Assembly (NCBI RefSeq): GCF_024199985.1
Contig: NZ_JANARS010000006.1
Location: 310,001-374,000, forward strand
DNA length: 64,000 nt
Source: Nocardioides pinisoli
GTDB taxonomy: Bacteria; Actinomycetota; Actinomycetes; Propionibacteriales; Nocardioidaceae
Direction of reading: 5' to 3'
Part shown: positions 12,291 to 19,995 of the stretch, piece by piece
How positions within the stretch are numbered: the stretch's first letter is position 1
Layout: each line of letters starts with the position of its first letter
Notes under the pieces: model-generated
Told to the model about the DNA's origin: nothing
What the model saw: the letters and a program-made list of their open reading frames with translations, nothing else
The model's database searches: none
Translations under genes and position numbers: made by a program

Positions 12291-12785
12291 GGTGGCGGCA
12301 CATCGCACGCAGACCCCCGCCTCATCTGCGATCTGCCGCCACCCCTCCAGCCCAGCCCGCCCAAGGTGGCGGCACATCGCACGCAGACCCCCGCTCCATC
12401 TGCGATCTGCCGCCACCCCTCCAGCCCCAGCCCGCCCAAGGTGGCGGCACATCGCACGCAGACACCCGCCCCATCTGCGATCTGCCGCCACCCCTCGGCC
12501 CCAGCCCGCCCAAGGTGGCGGCACATCGCACGCAGACACCCGCCCCATCTGCGATCTGCCGCCACCCCTCCAGCCTGCCGTCCAGGGTGGCGGCACATCG
12601 CACGCAGACACCCGCCTCATCTGCGATCTGCCGCCACCCCTCGGCCCCAGCCGCCCAAGGTGGCGGCACATCGCACGCAGACCCCCGCCTCATCTGCGAT
12701 CTGCCGCCACCCCTCCAACCCAGCCCGCCCAAGGTGGCGGCACATCCCACGCAGACGCCCGCCCCATCTGCGATCTGCCGCCACC
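12291..12785. repeat. Array of seven 53-bp hairpin units in a 609-bp gene-free gap
   Basis: Seven units, each exactly 53 bp, lie at 12291-12343, 12365-12417, 12440-12492, 12514-12566, 12586-12638, 12659-12711 and 12733-12785. Each begins GGTGGCGGCACATCGCACGC and ends ATCTGCGATCTGCCGCCACC, with only a few substitutions. GGTGGCGGCA pairs with TGCCGCCACC, and the inner ATCG...CAGA pairs with TCTGCGAT across a 4-nt bulge. The 19-22 bp linkers are themselves similar (CCTCCAGCCCAGCCCGCCCAA-like), so the array grew by tandem duplication. Frames stay open through it by composition only. The rest of the gap (12240-12290 and 12786-12848) shows nothing beyond the pmt promoter region. Confidence 0.88.
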
Positions 12786-12848
12786 CGAGCGGCACCCGCC
12801 GACGTCGGCCGGCCCGGCGCATGCCCCGCCACCCTCTAGAGTGCCCGC

Positions 12849-14429
12849 GTGAACCCGACAGCCACCGAGCGGAATCGTCCGCGCTGGCGGTCGGAGGACC
12901 CGCTCGTCGGGTGGGCCGGCGCCCTCTGCCTGGCCGCGCTGGCGTTCTTCCTGCGCCGCTGGCACCTCGGCACGCCGCACGCGTTCTCCTTCGACGAGAC
13001 CTACTACGCCAAGGACGCGTGGTCGCTGCTCAACCACGGCTACGTACGGCAGTACGTCGAGGACGCCGACAAGACGATCCTCAACGGCGACGTCACGGGG
13101 CTGTTCCAGGACGGCCCGTCGATGATCGTGCACCCCGAGGTCGGCAAGTGGGTGATCGCCGGTGGCATCGAGCTCTTCGGGATGGACCCCACCGGCTGGC
13201 GCACGGCGTCGGCGGTGGTGGGCGCGCTGATGGTCCTGCTGATGTGCCGCTTCGCCCGGCGCGTCACCGGCTCGACGGTTCTCGGGCTCCTGGCGGGCCT
13301 CCTGCTCTCCCTCGACGGCCTGCAGCTCGTGCTGTCGCGGCTCGCACTGCTCGACATCTTCCTGGCGTTCTTCACCCTCTGCGGCGTGCACTGCGTGGTC
13401 GCCGACCGGCAGTGGCTGCGCGACCGCCTGGCCGCCGGCGACGGGCGACGCCTGCTCCTCTGGTGGCGGCCGTGGCTGGTCGCCGGCGGCGTGTCCTTCG
13501 GCCTCGCGTGCGGCACCAAGTGGTCGGCGGTCTACGCGCTGGCCGTCTTCGGCCTGCTCGCCTGGCTGTGGAGTGCCGGCGCCCGGCGCGCCTTCGGTCA
13601 GCGCCGTCCGCTCCTCCGCTCGGTGGTCCTCGACGGCGTCCCGGCGTTCGTCGCGCTGGTGGGCGTCGCGCTGGCGACGTACGTCGCGTCGTGGACGGGG
13701 TGGCTGGTGCACGCCGACGTCTACGAGGAGGCGTTCAGCAACACCCAGTACACGTCGTACGGCGGGGACGACCCGTGGCCGACCGCCGGCGAGCCCGACG
13801 CCGACGGCCTCGGGGAGGTCACCCAGTCCCTGCGGTCGCTGTGGTCCTACCACCAGGACGTCTACACCTTCCACAGCCACTTCCTCGACGACTCGACACA
13901 TATCTACGCCTCCAAGCCCGCCACGTGGCTGGTCATCGGCCGCCCGGTCGGGGTCGACGCCCAGACCGACATCCAGCCGGGGTCGCAGTCGTGCGACGCC
14001 CCGGCCGGCTCCACCTGCATCCGGCAGGTCCTGCTCCTCGGCAACCCGGTCATCTGGTGGGGTGGCTGCCTGGCGATGGTCGCCTCGCTGCTGCTGTGGA
14101 TCGGCGCGCGCGACTGGCGCCACGGCGTCGCGGTCGCGGGGCTCGCCAGCACGTGGCTGCCCTGGTTCGCCTACGACGACCGGCCGATCTTCTTCTTCTA
14201 CGCCATCACCTCGCTGCCGTTCCTGGTGCTGTCGGTCGTGCTGGCGATGGGCCACCTGATCGGCACCTCCGACGTGCCGACACCGCGGCGCACCTTCGGC
14301 GTGGTCGTCGCCGGCAGCTACACCGTGCTCGCCCTCATCGCCTTCGCGTGGTTCTGGCCGATCTGGACCGACGTCCTGCTGACCAAGTCGGAGTGGGACG
14401 CCCGCATCTGGTTCCAGCGCTGGATCTGA
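12849..14429 (+). CDS. pmt: Polyprenol-phosphate-mannose-dependent protein O-mannosyltransferase
   Basis: This 526-aa polytopic GT39/PMT enzyme transfers mannose from polyprenyl-phosphate-mannose to Ser/Thr of proteins crossing the membrane. The acidic pair in the first external loop is present in FSFDETYYAKDAW. About ten hydrophobic helices follow, with the conserved CGTKWSAVYALAVFG region and the C-terminal WFQRWI. The GTG at 12849 starts the family N-terminus. Position near rsmI matches the actinobacterial arrangement (pmt and rsmI divergent), here separated by the phoX-like gene and the hairpin array. Confidence 0.92.
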   Translation: MNPTATERNRPRWRSEDPLVGWAGALCLAALAFFLRRWHLGTPHAFSFDETYYAKDAWSLLNHGYVRQYVEDADKTILNGDVTGLFQDGPSMIVHPEVGKWVIAGGIELFGMDPTGWRTASAVVGALMVLLMCRFARRVTGSTVLGLLAGLLLSLDGLQLVLSRLALLDIFLAFFTLCGVHCVVADRQWLRDRLAAGDGRRLLLWWRPWLVAGGVSFGLACGTKWSAVYALAVFGLLAWLWSAGARRAFGQRRPLLRSVVLDGVPAFVALVGVALATYVASWTGWLVHADVYEEAFSNTQYTSYGGDDPWPTAGEPDADGLGEVTQSLRSLWSYHQDVYTFHSHFLDDSTHIYASKPATWLVIGRPVGVDAQTDIQPGSQSCDAPAGSTCIRQVLLLGNPVIWWGGCLAMVASLLLWIGARDWRHGVAVAGLASTWLPWFAYDDRPIFFFYAITSLPFLVLSVVLAMGHLIGTSDVPTPRRTFGVVVAGSYTVLALIAFAWFWPIWTDVLLTKSEWDARIWFQRWI

Positions 14430-14445
14430 CCACCCACGGGGGTGG
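14430..14445 (+). terminator. Short hairpin after pmt
   Basis: CCACCC (14430-14435) pairs with GGGTGG (14440-14445) around a 4-nt loop, beginning at the last base of the pmt stop region. It is a weak candidate terminator without a U-tract. Confidence 0.35.
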
Positions 14446-14607
14446 ACCGGTCGGGGCGAACCCGGCACGAACGACCGAGGTTTTCTCAAGATGGTCCGGA
14501 GGTCGCCCGCCGCCCTTTCTCTTCGTGGCACGGCCCCGCGACGATGGGTCAGGCCCGGCGCACACGGGGGTTTGTGCCAGGGCCCGACGCCACGGGAGGG
14601 AGCGTTG

Positions 14608-14835
14608 ATGGACTCGACGATGATCCACGTCTGCTTGCAGACCGAGGGGGCACCGACCGGCGACGACCACGAGGTGGGTGAGCGCTGGGTGTGCTCGTGC
14701 GGCGACAACTTCGTCTACCGCGAGGGCTTCAACCGCGCCGGCTACGCGAGCCTCGAGTGGTGGCCCGCACCGGCCGTCCCGCAGCCCCGCAAGTCGGCCC
14801 GCCGCGGCCTGCTGTTCGGCCCGCGCAAGGGCTGA
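14608..14835 (+). CDS. Small zinc-ribbon-like protein of unknown function
   Basis: This 75-aa protein starts at the ATG at 14608, with GGGAGGG 8 bp upstream. It has Cys in HVCLQ, a WVCSCGDNFVY knuckle and a basic C-terminal tail (KSARRGLLFGPRKG). The spacing suggests half a zinc ribbon, perhaps completed by the N-terminal His/Cys. Small C-x-C-G proteins of this type are common in Actinobacteria but uncharacterised. It stands alone between pmt and a convergent LysR gene, and composition fits coding. Confidence 0.65.
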   Translation: MDSTMIHVCLQTEGAPTGDDHEVGERWVCSCGDNFVYREGFNRAGYASLEWWPAPAVPQPRKSARRGLLFGPRKG

Positions 14836-14845
14836 GCACCCGCCC

Positions 14846-15730
14846 TCAGCCGGCCCACGAGCGGCTTCGGACGAACGACACGAACCGCTCGGCCGGCGGC
14901 GCCAGCGGCCGGTCCGTGCGCCAGGTGAGGCCGATCGTGCGCGTCGCCGAGGGCGAGGACAGCGCCAGACCCACCGACCCCGACTGCCCGGCGAACGCCT
15001 CCGGCACGATCGCGACGCCGAGCCCGGCGGCCACGAGGCCCTCGATCGTGGCCAGGTCCGCGCTCTCGAAGGACACGCGCGGGCTCACCCCCGCCTCGGC
15101 GAGCAGCGCCTGCACCAGCGCGCTGTGGCCGAAGCCCGGCGGGGTGGTGACCAGCTCGTCCTCGGCCAGGTCGGCGAGGTCGACGCGTGAGCGGTCGCGG
15201 AAGCGGTGGGTGGGCGGCACGACCACGACGAGCCGCTCGCGCTGCACCGCCAGCCAGCCGAGGTCGGCGGCCCGGTCCATGGTGAGGCCGAGCTCGACGG
15301 CCCCGCGGTCGAGGTCGCTGCGGATGTCGTGGGCGGGCTCCTGGCTCAGCGCCACCTTCACCCCGGGCGCCTCGGCGTGGAAGGCACGCAGGAGCTTGGG
15401 CACGAGCGTGGTGGCCATCGAGTCCAGGAAGGCGAGCCGGACGGTGCCGGTGTCCGGGTCGAGCCGGTTGGCCAGGTCGGCGCCCAGCTGCTCGTGGCGT
15501 ACGACGATGTCGCGGGCGGCGTCGAGGACCACCCGGCCGTCCGGGGTGACCTCCACCCCGCTCGACGTCCGCTCGAAGACGCGCACGCCGAGCTCCGCCT
15601 CGACGCGCGCGAGCGAGCGCGACAGGGTCGGCTGGCTGGTGCCGAGCGCCACAGCCGCCTCGGTGACGTGACCGGTCTCGCCGAGCTGGACGAGCCAGGC
15701 CAGGTCGCGGAGCATCACCTGCAGCATCAT
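14846..15730 (-). CDS. LysR-family transcriptional regulator
   Basis: The protein is about 294 aa. The N-terminal winged helix-turn-helix contains LAWLVQLGETGHVTEAAVAL, TSQPTLSRSLARVEAELG and FERTSSGVEVTPDGR. A two-lobed effector-binding domain follows (GTVRLAFLDSMATTLVPKLL, VSFESADLATIEGLVAAGLG). It is divergent from an MFS gene with about 70 bp between the starts, the usual layout for a LysR regulator that activates its neighbour and represses itself. Starts at 15730, 15727 and 15715 are all possible; none has a clear ribosome-binding site. Confidence 0.9.
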   Translation of the reverse strand: MMLQVMLRDLAWLVQLGETGHVTEAAVALGTSQPTLSRSLARVEAELGVRVFERTSSGVEVTPDGRVVLDAARDIVVRHEQLGADLANRLDPDTGTVRLAFLDSMATTLVPKLLRAFHAEAPGVKVALSQEPAHDIRSDLDRGAVELGLTMDRAADLGWLAVQRERLVVVVPPTHRFRDRSRVDLADLAEDELVTTPPGFGHSALVQALLAEAGVSPRVSFESADLATIEGLVAAGLGVAIVPEAFAGQSGSVGLALSSPSATRTIGLTWRTDRPLAPPAERFVSFVRSRSWAG

Positions 15731-15801
15731 ACGCGCGACGCATGGCTCGGGCTCTGACCTCACATTGGACGTATCGAGCGTTCCCGGCGCACCATCGACC
15801 G

Positions 15802-17046
15802 ATGCCCGCCGCCCAGCTCTCGCCCGCCGACGCCGGTCACGCGCCCTACCGTCCGGGCACCGCCGGCTACCGCCGGGTCATGGTGGCGGTGTTCGCCGCG
15901 GGGATGGCGACGTTCGTGCTGCTCTACGACGTCCAGGCGCTGCTGCCCGAGCTGGTCGAGGCCTTCGACGTCTCCCCCACCCGCGCGACGCTCGCGATGT
16001 CGCTGACGACCGCGACCCTGGCCGTCGCCCTGCTCGTCGCCGGACCGGTGTCGGAGGCGGTGGGTCGTACGCCCCTCATCCACCTCGCGCTGTGGTCGGC
16101 GGCCGTCGTGGGCGTCCTGTCCGCGCTCGCTCCGTCGTGGGAGGCGCTCCTCGGCCTCCGGATGCTGCAGGGGGTCACCCTGGCCGGGCTGCCGGCCGTC
16201 GCGACGGCCTACCTCCGCGAGGAGCTGCACCCCTCCGCCCACGGCCGCGCGTTCGGCCTCTACATCTCCGGCACCGCCCTGGGCGGCATGGCGGGCCGCG
16301 TGGTGACCGCACCGGTCGCCGACGCCGCGGGCTGGCGGTGGGGCCTTGCCGCGGCCGCGCTCGCCGCGCTCGTGTGCGCCGTGCTCGTCGCCTGGCTGCT
16401 GCCCGCGTCGCGCCACTTCGTCCGTCGCCCGGCCGACCTGCGGTCGGTGCTCGGGGGCGCCCGCGCGGCCGTGCGCGACCGGGCGCTCGTGGCGCTCTAC
16501 GTCCTGGGGGCCTGCGGGATCGGCACGATGGTCGCGGTGTTCAACGCCCTCGGCTTCCGGCTCAGCTCGGCGCCCTACGGCCTCTCCGTGGGCACGATCA
16601 GCCTGGTCTACCTCGTCTACGCCCTCGGCTCCGTCAGCTCGGCCGCGTCCGGCCGCATCGCCGACCGCATCGGTCGCCGCGCCACCATCCCCGCCGGGTG
16701 CGCCCTGGCGCTGGTGGGCGTGTGGCTGACGCTCGCCGGCGCCCTCCCGGTCGTCGTGGTCGGGATGGCCGCCCTCACCGTGGGCTTCTTCTGCATCCAC
16801 GGCCTGGCGAGCGGGTGGGTCACCGCGCGCGCCCACCTCGCGGGCGTGCGCACCGGGCAGGCGGCGGCGTTCTACCTCTTCGCCTACTACGTCGGGGCGT
16901 CGGTGTTCGGCAACCTCGGCAGCGCGGCCTGGAGCCGGGCGGGCTGGCCGGGGGTCGTCGCGCTCGCCTCGGCGCTCCTGCTCACCGTCTGCGCGATGGT
17001 CGTCGTGCTGCGTCGTACGCCGGCGCTCGTGCCGCCGGGCGGCTGA
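15802..17046 (+). CDS. MFS transporter (YnfM/AraJ-like exporter)
   Basis: The 414-aa protein has 12 predicted membrane helices and the MFS loop motif after helix 2 in altered form (GPVSEAVGRTPLI), with a second copy in the mirror position (GRIADRIGRRATIP). Overall resemblance is to the YnfM/arabinose-efflux group of drug and metabolite exporters. The ATG at 15802 was chosen over an in-frame ATG at 15742, because the latter lies in the shared promoter. Regulation by the divergent LysR protein is likely. The substrate is unknown. Confidence 0.88.
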   Translation: MPAAQLSPADAGHAPYRPGTAGYRRVMVAVFAAGMATFVLLYDVQALLPELVEAFDVSPTRATLAMSLTTATLAVALLVAGPVSEAVGRTPLIHLALWSAAVVGVLSALAPSWEALLGLRMLQGVTLAGLPAVATAYLREELHPSAHGRAFGLYISGTALGGMAGRVVTAPVADAAGWRWGLAAAALAALVCAVLVAWLLPASRHFVRRPADLRSVLGGARAAVRDRALVALYVLGACGIGTMVAVFNALGFRLSSAPYGLSVGTISLVYLVYALGSVSSAASGRIADRIGRRATIPAGCALALVGVWLTLAGALPVVVVGMAALTVGFFCIHGLASGWVTARAHLAGVRTGQAAAFYLFAYYVGASVFGNLGSAAWSRAGWPGVVALASALLLTVCAMVVVLRRTPALVPPGG

Positions 17047-17096
17047 CCGGCCTGCTCACAGGGCCCGCTCAACAGGGCCTGCCCACCAGTGCCCGC

Positions 17097-17708
17097 TCAC
17101 CAGGCGCCGGGGAACCTCGCCGACCCGGCGATCGCCAGCAGCGACACCCCCAGCGACACCACGACCGCGATGAGCAGCGACTGCCCGAGCCAGCGACGCC
17201 CCGGCAGCGCGAGGAGCACCACCCCGGCCGCCGCGGCGAGCGCGGGCAGGACCCACACCGGCAGCGCCCCCGAGAGCAGGCCGACCAGCAGGGCGAGGGC
17301 GACGCCGGCCGCGGCCGCCCTGCCGAGCGGCACGGGCCGTGGGCCGCGGGGCAGCCCCACCTCGGTGACGGGGCCCGACGCGGGCAGCTGGTCGGGAGCC
17401 AGCACCCGCAGCAGGAGGGTGATCGTGGCGGGGTCGGCGACGACGACGACGTCGCGGAAGCGGTCGGCCACCGCGTGGCGGCGGACAACCTCGTCGAGCC
17501 GGTGCCCGCGGTCCACGTCGGGGAAGCGCACCGGCGCCAGCAGGACCTCCGGGTGGGCGGTGTGCCCGAGCTCCTGCACGACGCGCTTGCCGTCGGCCGT
17601 CGGGGCGGTGATGACGACCGCCGACGACCCGATCCCGGCCCGCACCCGCGCGACGTCGGCCGCGTCGGCCTGCGTGCTGACGACGAGGATGCGCTGGTAG
17701 TCGCTCAC
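17097..17708 (-). CDS. Membrane protein of unknown function, coupled to a sensor kinase
   Basis: The 203-aa protein has a soluble N-terminal part (about residues 1-130) with a USP/Rossmann-like start, YQRILVVSTQADAADVARVR, and a DVVVVADPATITLLLRVL segment. Three hydrophobic stretches at the C-terminus look like membrane helices. I do not recognise a named family. The GTG start overlaps the kinase stop by 4 bp, so it is the last gene of the response regulator-kinase operon. It may be an accessory sensor or output protein. Confidence 0.7.
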   Translation of the reverse strand: MSDYQRILVVSTQADAADVARVRAGIGSSAVVITAPTADGKRVVQELGHTAHPEVLLAPVRFPDVDRGHRLDEVVRRHAVADRFRDVVVVADPATITLLLRVLAPDQLPASGPVTEVGLPRGPRPVPLGRAAAAGVALALLVGLLSGALPVWVLPALAAAAGVVLLALPGRRWLGQSLLIAVVVSLGVSLLAIAGSARFPGAW

Positions 17709-19102
17709 GCTCCGACGTTAGTCGTCGGAGCAGTGGCGGGCGCGACCGCACCGCTCGAGATCGGCAGCCGCACCACGAAGCGTGCCCCTCCCTCCGGGGC
17801 GTCGGCCACGGAGATGGTGCCCCGGTGCCAGGCGACGTGACGCGCCGCGATGGCCAGCCCCAGACCGAAGCCGCCCTCCTCCCGCTCGGGTCCGCGGGTG
17901 AAGCGCTCGAAGATCCGTTGCCGGCTGCCGACGGGCACCCCCGGCCCGGCGTCGTCCACCACCAGCAGGACGTCACGTCCCGCGGCCTCGACGCGCACGC
18001 TGGTGCACCCGCCACCGTGCAGCTCCGCGTTGGTCACCAGGTTGGTCACCACCTGCGCGAGGCGCCTGCGGTCCGCCTCGACCTCGAGGTGCTCCGCGTC
18101 CGGCTCCACGAAGGTCACCGGACGGCCGGCGGCGGCGTCGGCGGCGCGTCGTACGAGGTCGGGGACGCGGACGGGCTCGGCCACCTCCTCGTCGCCGCTG
18201 TCGGCGCGCGAGATCTCCAGCAGGTCGATGACCAGCTGGCGGAACCGCTCGAGCTCGTGGTCGAGCAGGTCGAGGGGCTCGCGGGCCGCGGCCGGCAGGA
18301 GGCGGCGTCGGTGCTTCAGCGACTCCATCGCGTTGACCATGGTGGTCAGCGGGGTGCGCAGCTCGTGGCTGACGTCCCCGGCGAACCGGGCGTCGGCGCG
18401 CACCCGGTTCTGGAGCGATCGGGCGGTCTGGTTGAACGACGCCGCCAGCTCGGCGAGGTCGGTGTCGGCACCCGGGTCGAGCCGTGCGTCGAGGTCACCC
18501 TGCGCGATCGCGGCGGCAGCGGCGGTCACCTCCTCCACCGGCCGGATCAGGCGCCGCGCCACGACGCGCCCCGCCACCATCCCGAGCAACGTGGTGGCCA
18601 CGGCGCTGACCAGGAGGCTCAGCCACAGCGCGCGCAGGGTGCGGACCAGGTCGGCCCGGGGGAAGAGCTCGAGGAAGACGTCCCCCTCACCCATCGGGAT
18701 GCCCACGGCGAGGTAGGTGCCACCGTGGCTCGTCTCGTGGACGGGGGCACCGCCCGCGGACTCCGTCCGGCGCACCAGGTCCTGCGGGAAGGTGGCGTCG
18801 GTCGTCGTGGTGCCGCGGTAGCGCTCGCCGTCGAGGACCAGGAGGGCCGCGCCGTCCTCCGGGTAGTGGAGGCGGTCGACCAGGGTGGCGACGTCCTGGC
18901 CGGCCCGTACGCCCGCCCTGATGGTCAGCGCGTGGTCGGTGGCCTGGGCGAGCGCCGCCTCCTCCTGCTGCGCGGTGAGGTAGGCCGAGACGAGCAGCCA
19001 GGCCGCCCCGGCCAGGACGGTCGCGAGGACCAGCGACATCAGCCCGAAGCCGAGCGCCACGCGGTCCCGCAGGCCCAGCCGTCGGGGAAGCAACCGGCGC
19101 AT
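17705..19102 (-). CDS. Two-component sensor histidine kinase (MtrB/BaeS-like)
   Basis: This 465-aa kinase has a membrane helix at about residues 18-40, an extracytoplasmic sensor region to about 160 and a second helix at about 163-185. A HAMP domain follows (RLIRPVEEVTAAAAAIAQGDL). The dimerisation box DVSHELRTPLTTM contains the phosphorylated His. HATPase motifs follow: LVTNAELHGGG (N box), DDAGPGVP and GGFGLGLAIAARHV (G boxes). It lies 10 bp after its response regulator. The sensed signal is unknown; the adjacent peptide importer is a candidate target. Confidence 0.93.
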   Translation of the reverse strand: MRRLLPRRLGLRDRVALGFGLMSLVLATVLAGAAWLLVSAYLTAQQEEAALAQATDHALTIRAGVRAGQDVATLVDRLHYPEDGAALLVLDGERYRGTTTTDATFPQDLVRRTESAGGAPVHETSHGGTYLAVGIPMGEGDVFLELFPRADLVRTLRALWLSLLVSAVATTLLGMVAGRVVARRLIRPVEEVTAAAAAIAQGDLDARLDPGADTDLAELAASFNQTARSLQNRVRADARFAGDVSHELRTPLTTMVNAMESLKHRRRLLPAAAREPLDLLDHELERFRQLVIDLLEISRADSGDEEVAEPVRVPDLVRRAADAAAGRPVTFVEPDAEHLEVEADRRRLAQVVTNLVTNAELHGGGCTSVRVEAAGRDVLLVVDDAGPGVPVGSRQRIFERFTRGPEREEGGFGLGLAIAARHVAWHRGTISVADAPEGGARFVVRLPISSGAVAPATAPTTNVGA

Positions 19103-19112
19103 CGCGACACGC

Positions 19113-19796
19113 TCACGGGACCGCGCGGTATCCCAGTCCGCGAGCGGTGACGACGTGGTGGGGGTTGGCGGGGTCCGCCTCGACCTTCACCCGCAGCCGG
19201 TGGACGTGCACGTCGACGATCCGACCGTCACCGAGGTAGCCGTAGCCCCACACGCGCTCGAGCAGGTCCTCCCGGCTCACCACCTGTCCCTCGTTGCGGC
19301 ACAGCTCCACCAGCAGGCGGAACTCGGTGCGGGTGAGGTCGACCTCCACGCCGCCGACCGTCACCACGCCGCTGTCGACCCCGACCGAGATGTCGCCGAG
19401 GTCGAGGGTCCGCGGATCCGTCGCCTGGGGCTGGTGGGCGCGCCGCATGAGCGCCCGGATTCGCGCGGACAGCTCCTTGGCGACGAGGGGCTTGGTGACG
19501 TAGTCGTCGGCCCCGGCCTCCAGGCCCGCGACGACGTCGTGGCTGTCGGTGCGCGCGGAGACGATGATCACCGGGACGTCGGTCCACCGGCGCACCTCCC
19601 GGCAGACCGCGAACCCGTCGGTGTCGGGCAGCATGAGGTCGAGCAGGACGACGTCCGGCGCCTGCGCGCGCAGCTGGTGCAGGCCCGCAGCCCCGCTCGC
19701 CGCCTCCCCCACCTCGTACCCCTCGTCCTGGAGCGCGAGGTGCAGCGACCGCCTCACCCGCGGGTCGTCCTCGATCAAGAGCACCGTGCGCGCCAC
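19113..19796 (-). CDS. OmpR-family response regulator
   Basis: The 227-aa protein has a receiver domain (LLIEDDPRVRRSL, the phospho-acceptor Asp in LLDLMLPDTDG, and Lys in VTKPL). A winged-helix output domain follows (LTRTEFRLLVELCRNEGQVV, RIVDVHVHRLRVKVE, VVTARGLGYRAVP). A longer open frame exists upstream, but the GTG at 19796 gives the canonical N-terminus VARTVLLIEDDP. Repeated GTSACG hexamers just upstream look like its own binding sites. It pairs with the kinase downstream. Confidence 0.94.
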   Translation of the reverse strand: MARTVLLIEDDPRVRRSLHLALQDEGYEVGEAASGAAGLHQLRAQAPDVVLLDLMLPDTDGFAVCREVRRWTDVPVIIVSARTDSHDVVAGLEAGADDYVTKPLVAKELSARIRALMRRAHQPQATDPRTLDLGDISVGVDSGVVTVGGVEVDLTRTEFRLLVELCRNEGQVVSREDLLERVWGYGYLGDGRIVDVHVHRLRVKVEADPANPHHVVTARGLGYRAVP

Positions 19797-19821
19797 CTCT
19801 CCAGTGTCTCTCCGCGGCTGT

Positions 19822-19899
19822 GTGACGCAACGGTCACGAACGTCACGATTGCGCCACGACCGCCCGCCGACGTGGCAGTCCTGTGACGAACCCGTGACA
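19822..19899. promoter_or_regulatory. Cluster of GTSACG direct repeats (probable OmpR-type operator)
   Basis: Hexamers GTGACG (19822), GTCACG (19833), GTCACG (19842), GTGACG (19883) and GTGACA (19894) are spaced 9-11 bp within pairs. This is the head-to-tail spacing bound by OmpR-family dimers. The cluster lies between the response regulator (start 19796, minus) and the substrate-binding protein gene (start 19996, plus), so the system could control both directions. Confidence 0.5.
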
Positions 19900-19995
19900 T
19901 CCGGGGCGCAGGCATGGAAAGGGGCCCGGCGGCCGTCTCCAATGGAGGCACTGGTGCTCGGGGGCCAGATCGACCTCGCTCTGGTTGGAGGACCC

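Noticed and set aside
12291..12785. CRISPR array
   Set aside because: The 53-bp units are too long and the linkers between them are nearly identical rather than unique. No cas genes occur in the window. It is a tandem repeat.
12236..12850. Long open frames through the hairpin array on both strands
   Set aside because: They stay open because the GC-rich repeat lacks stops in several frames at once. They show only the translated repeat, have no ribosome-binding site and match no family.
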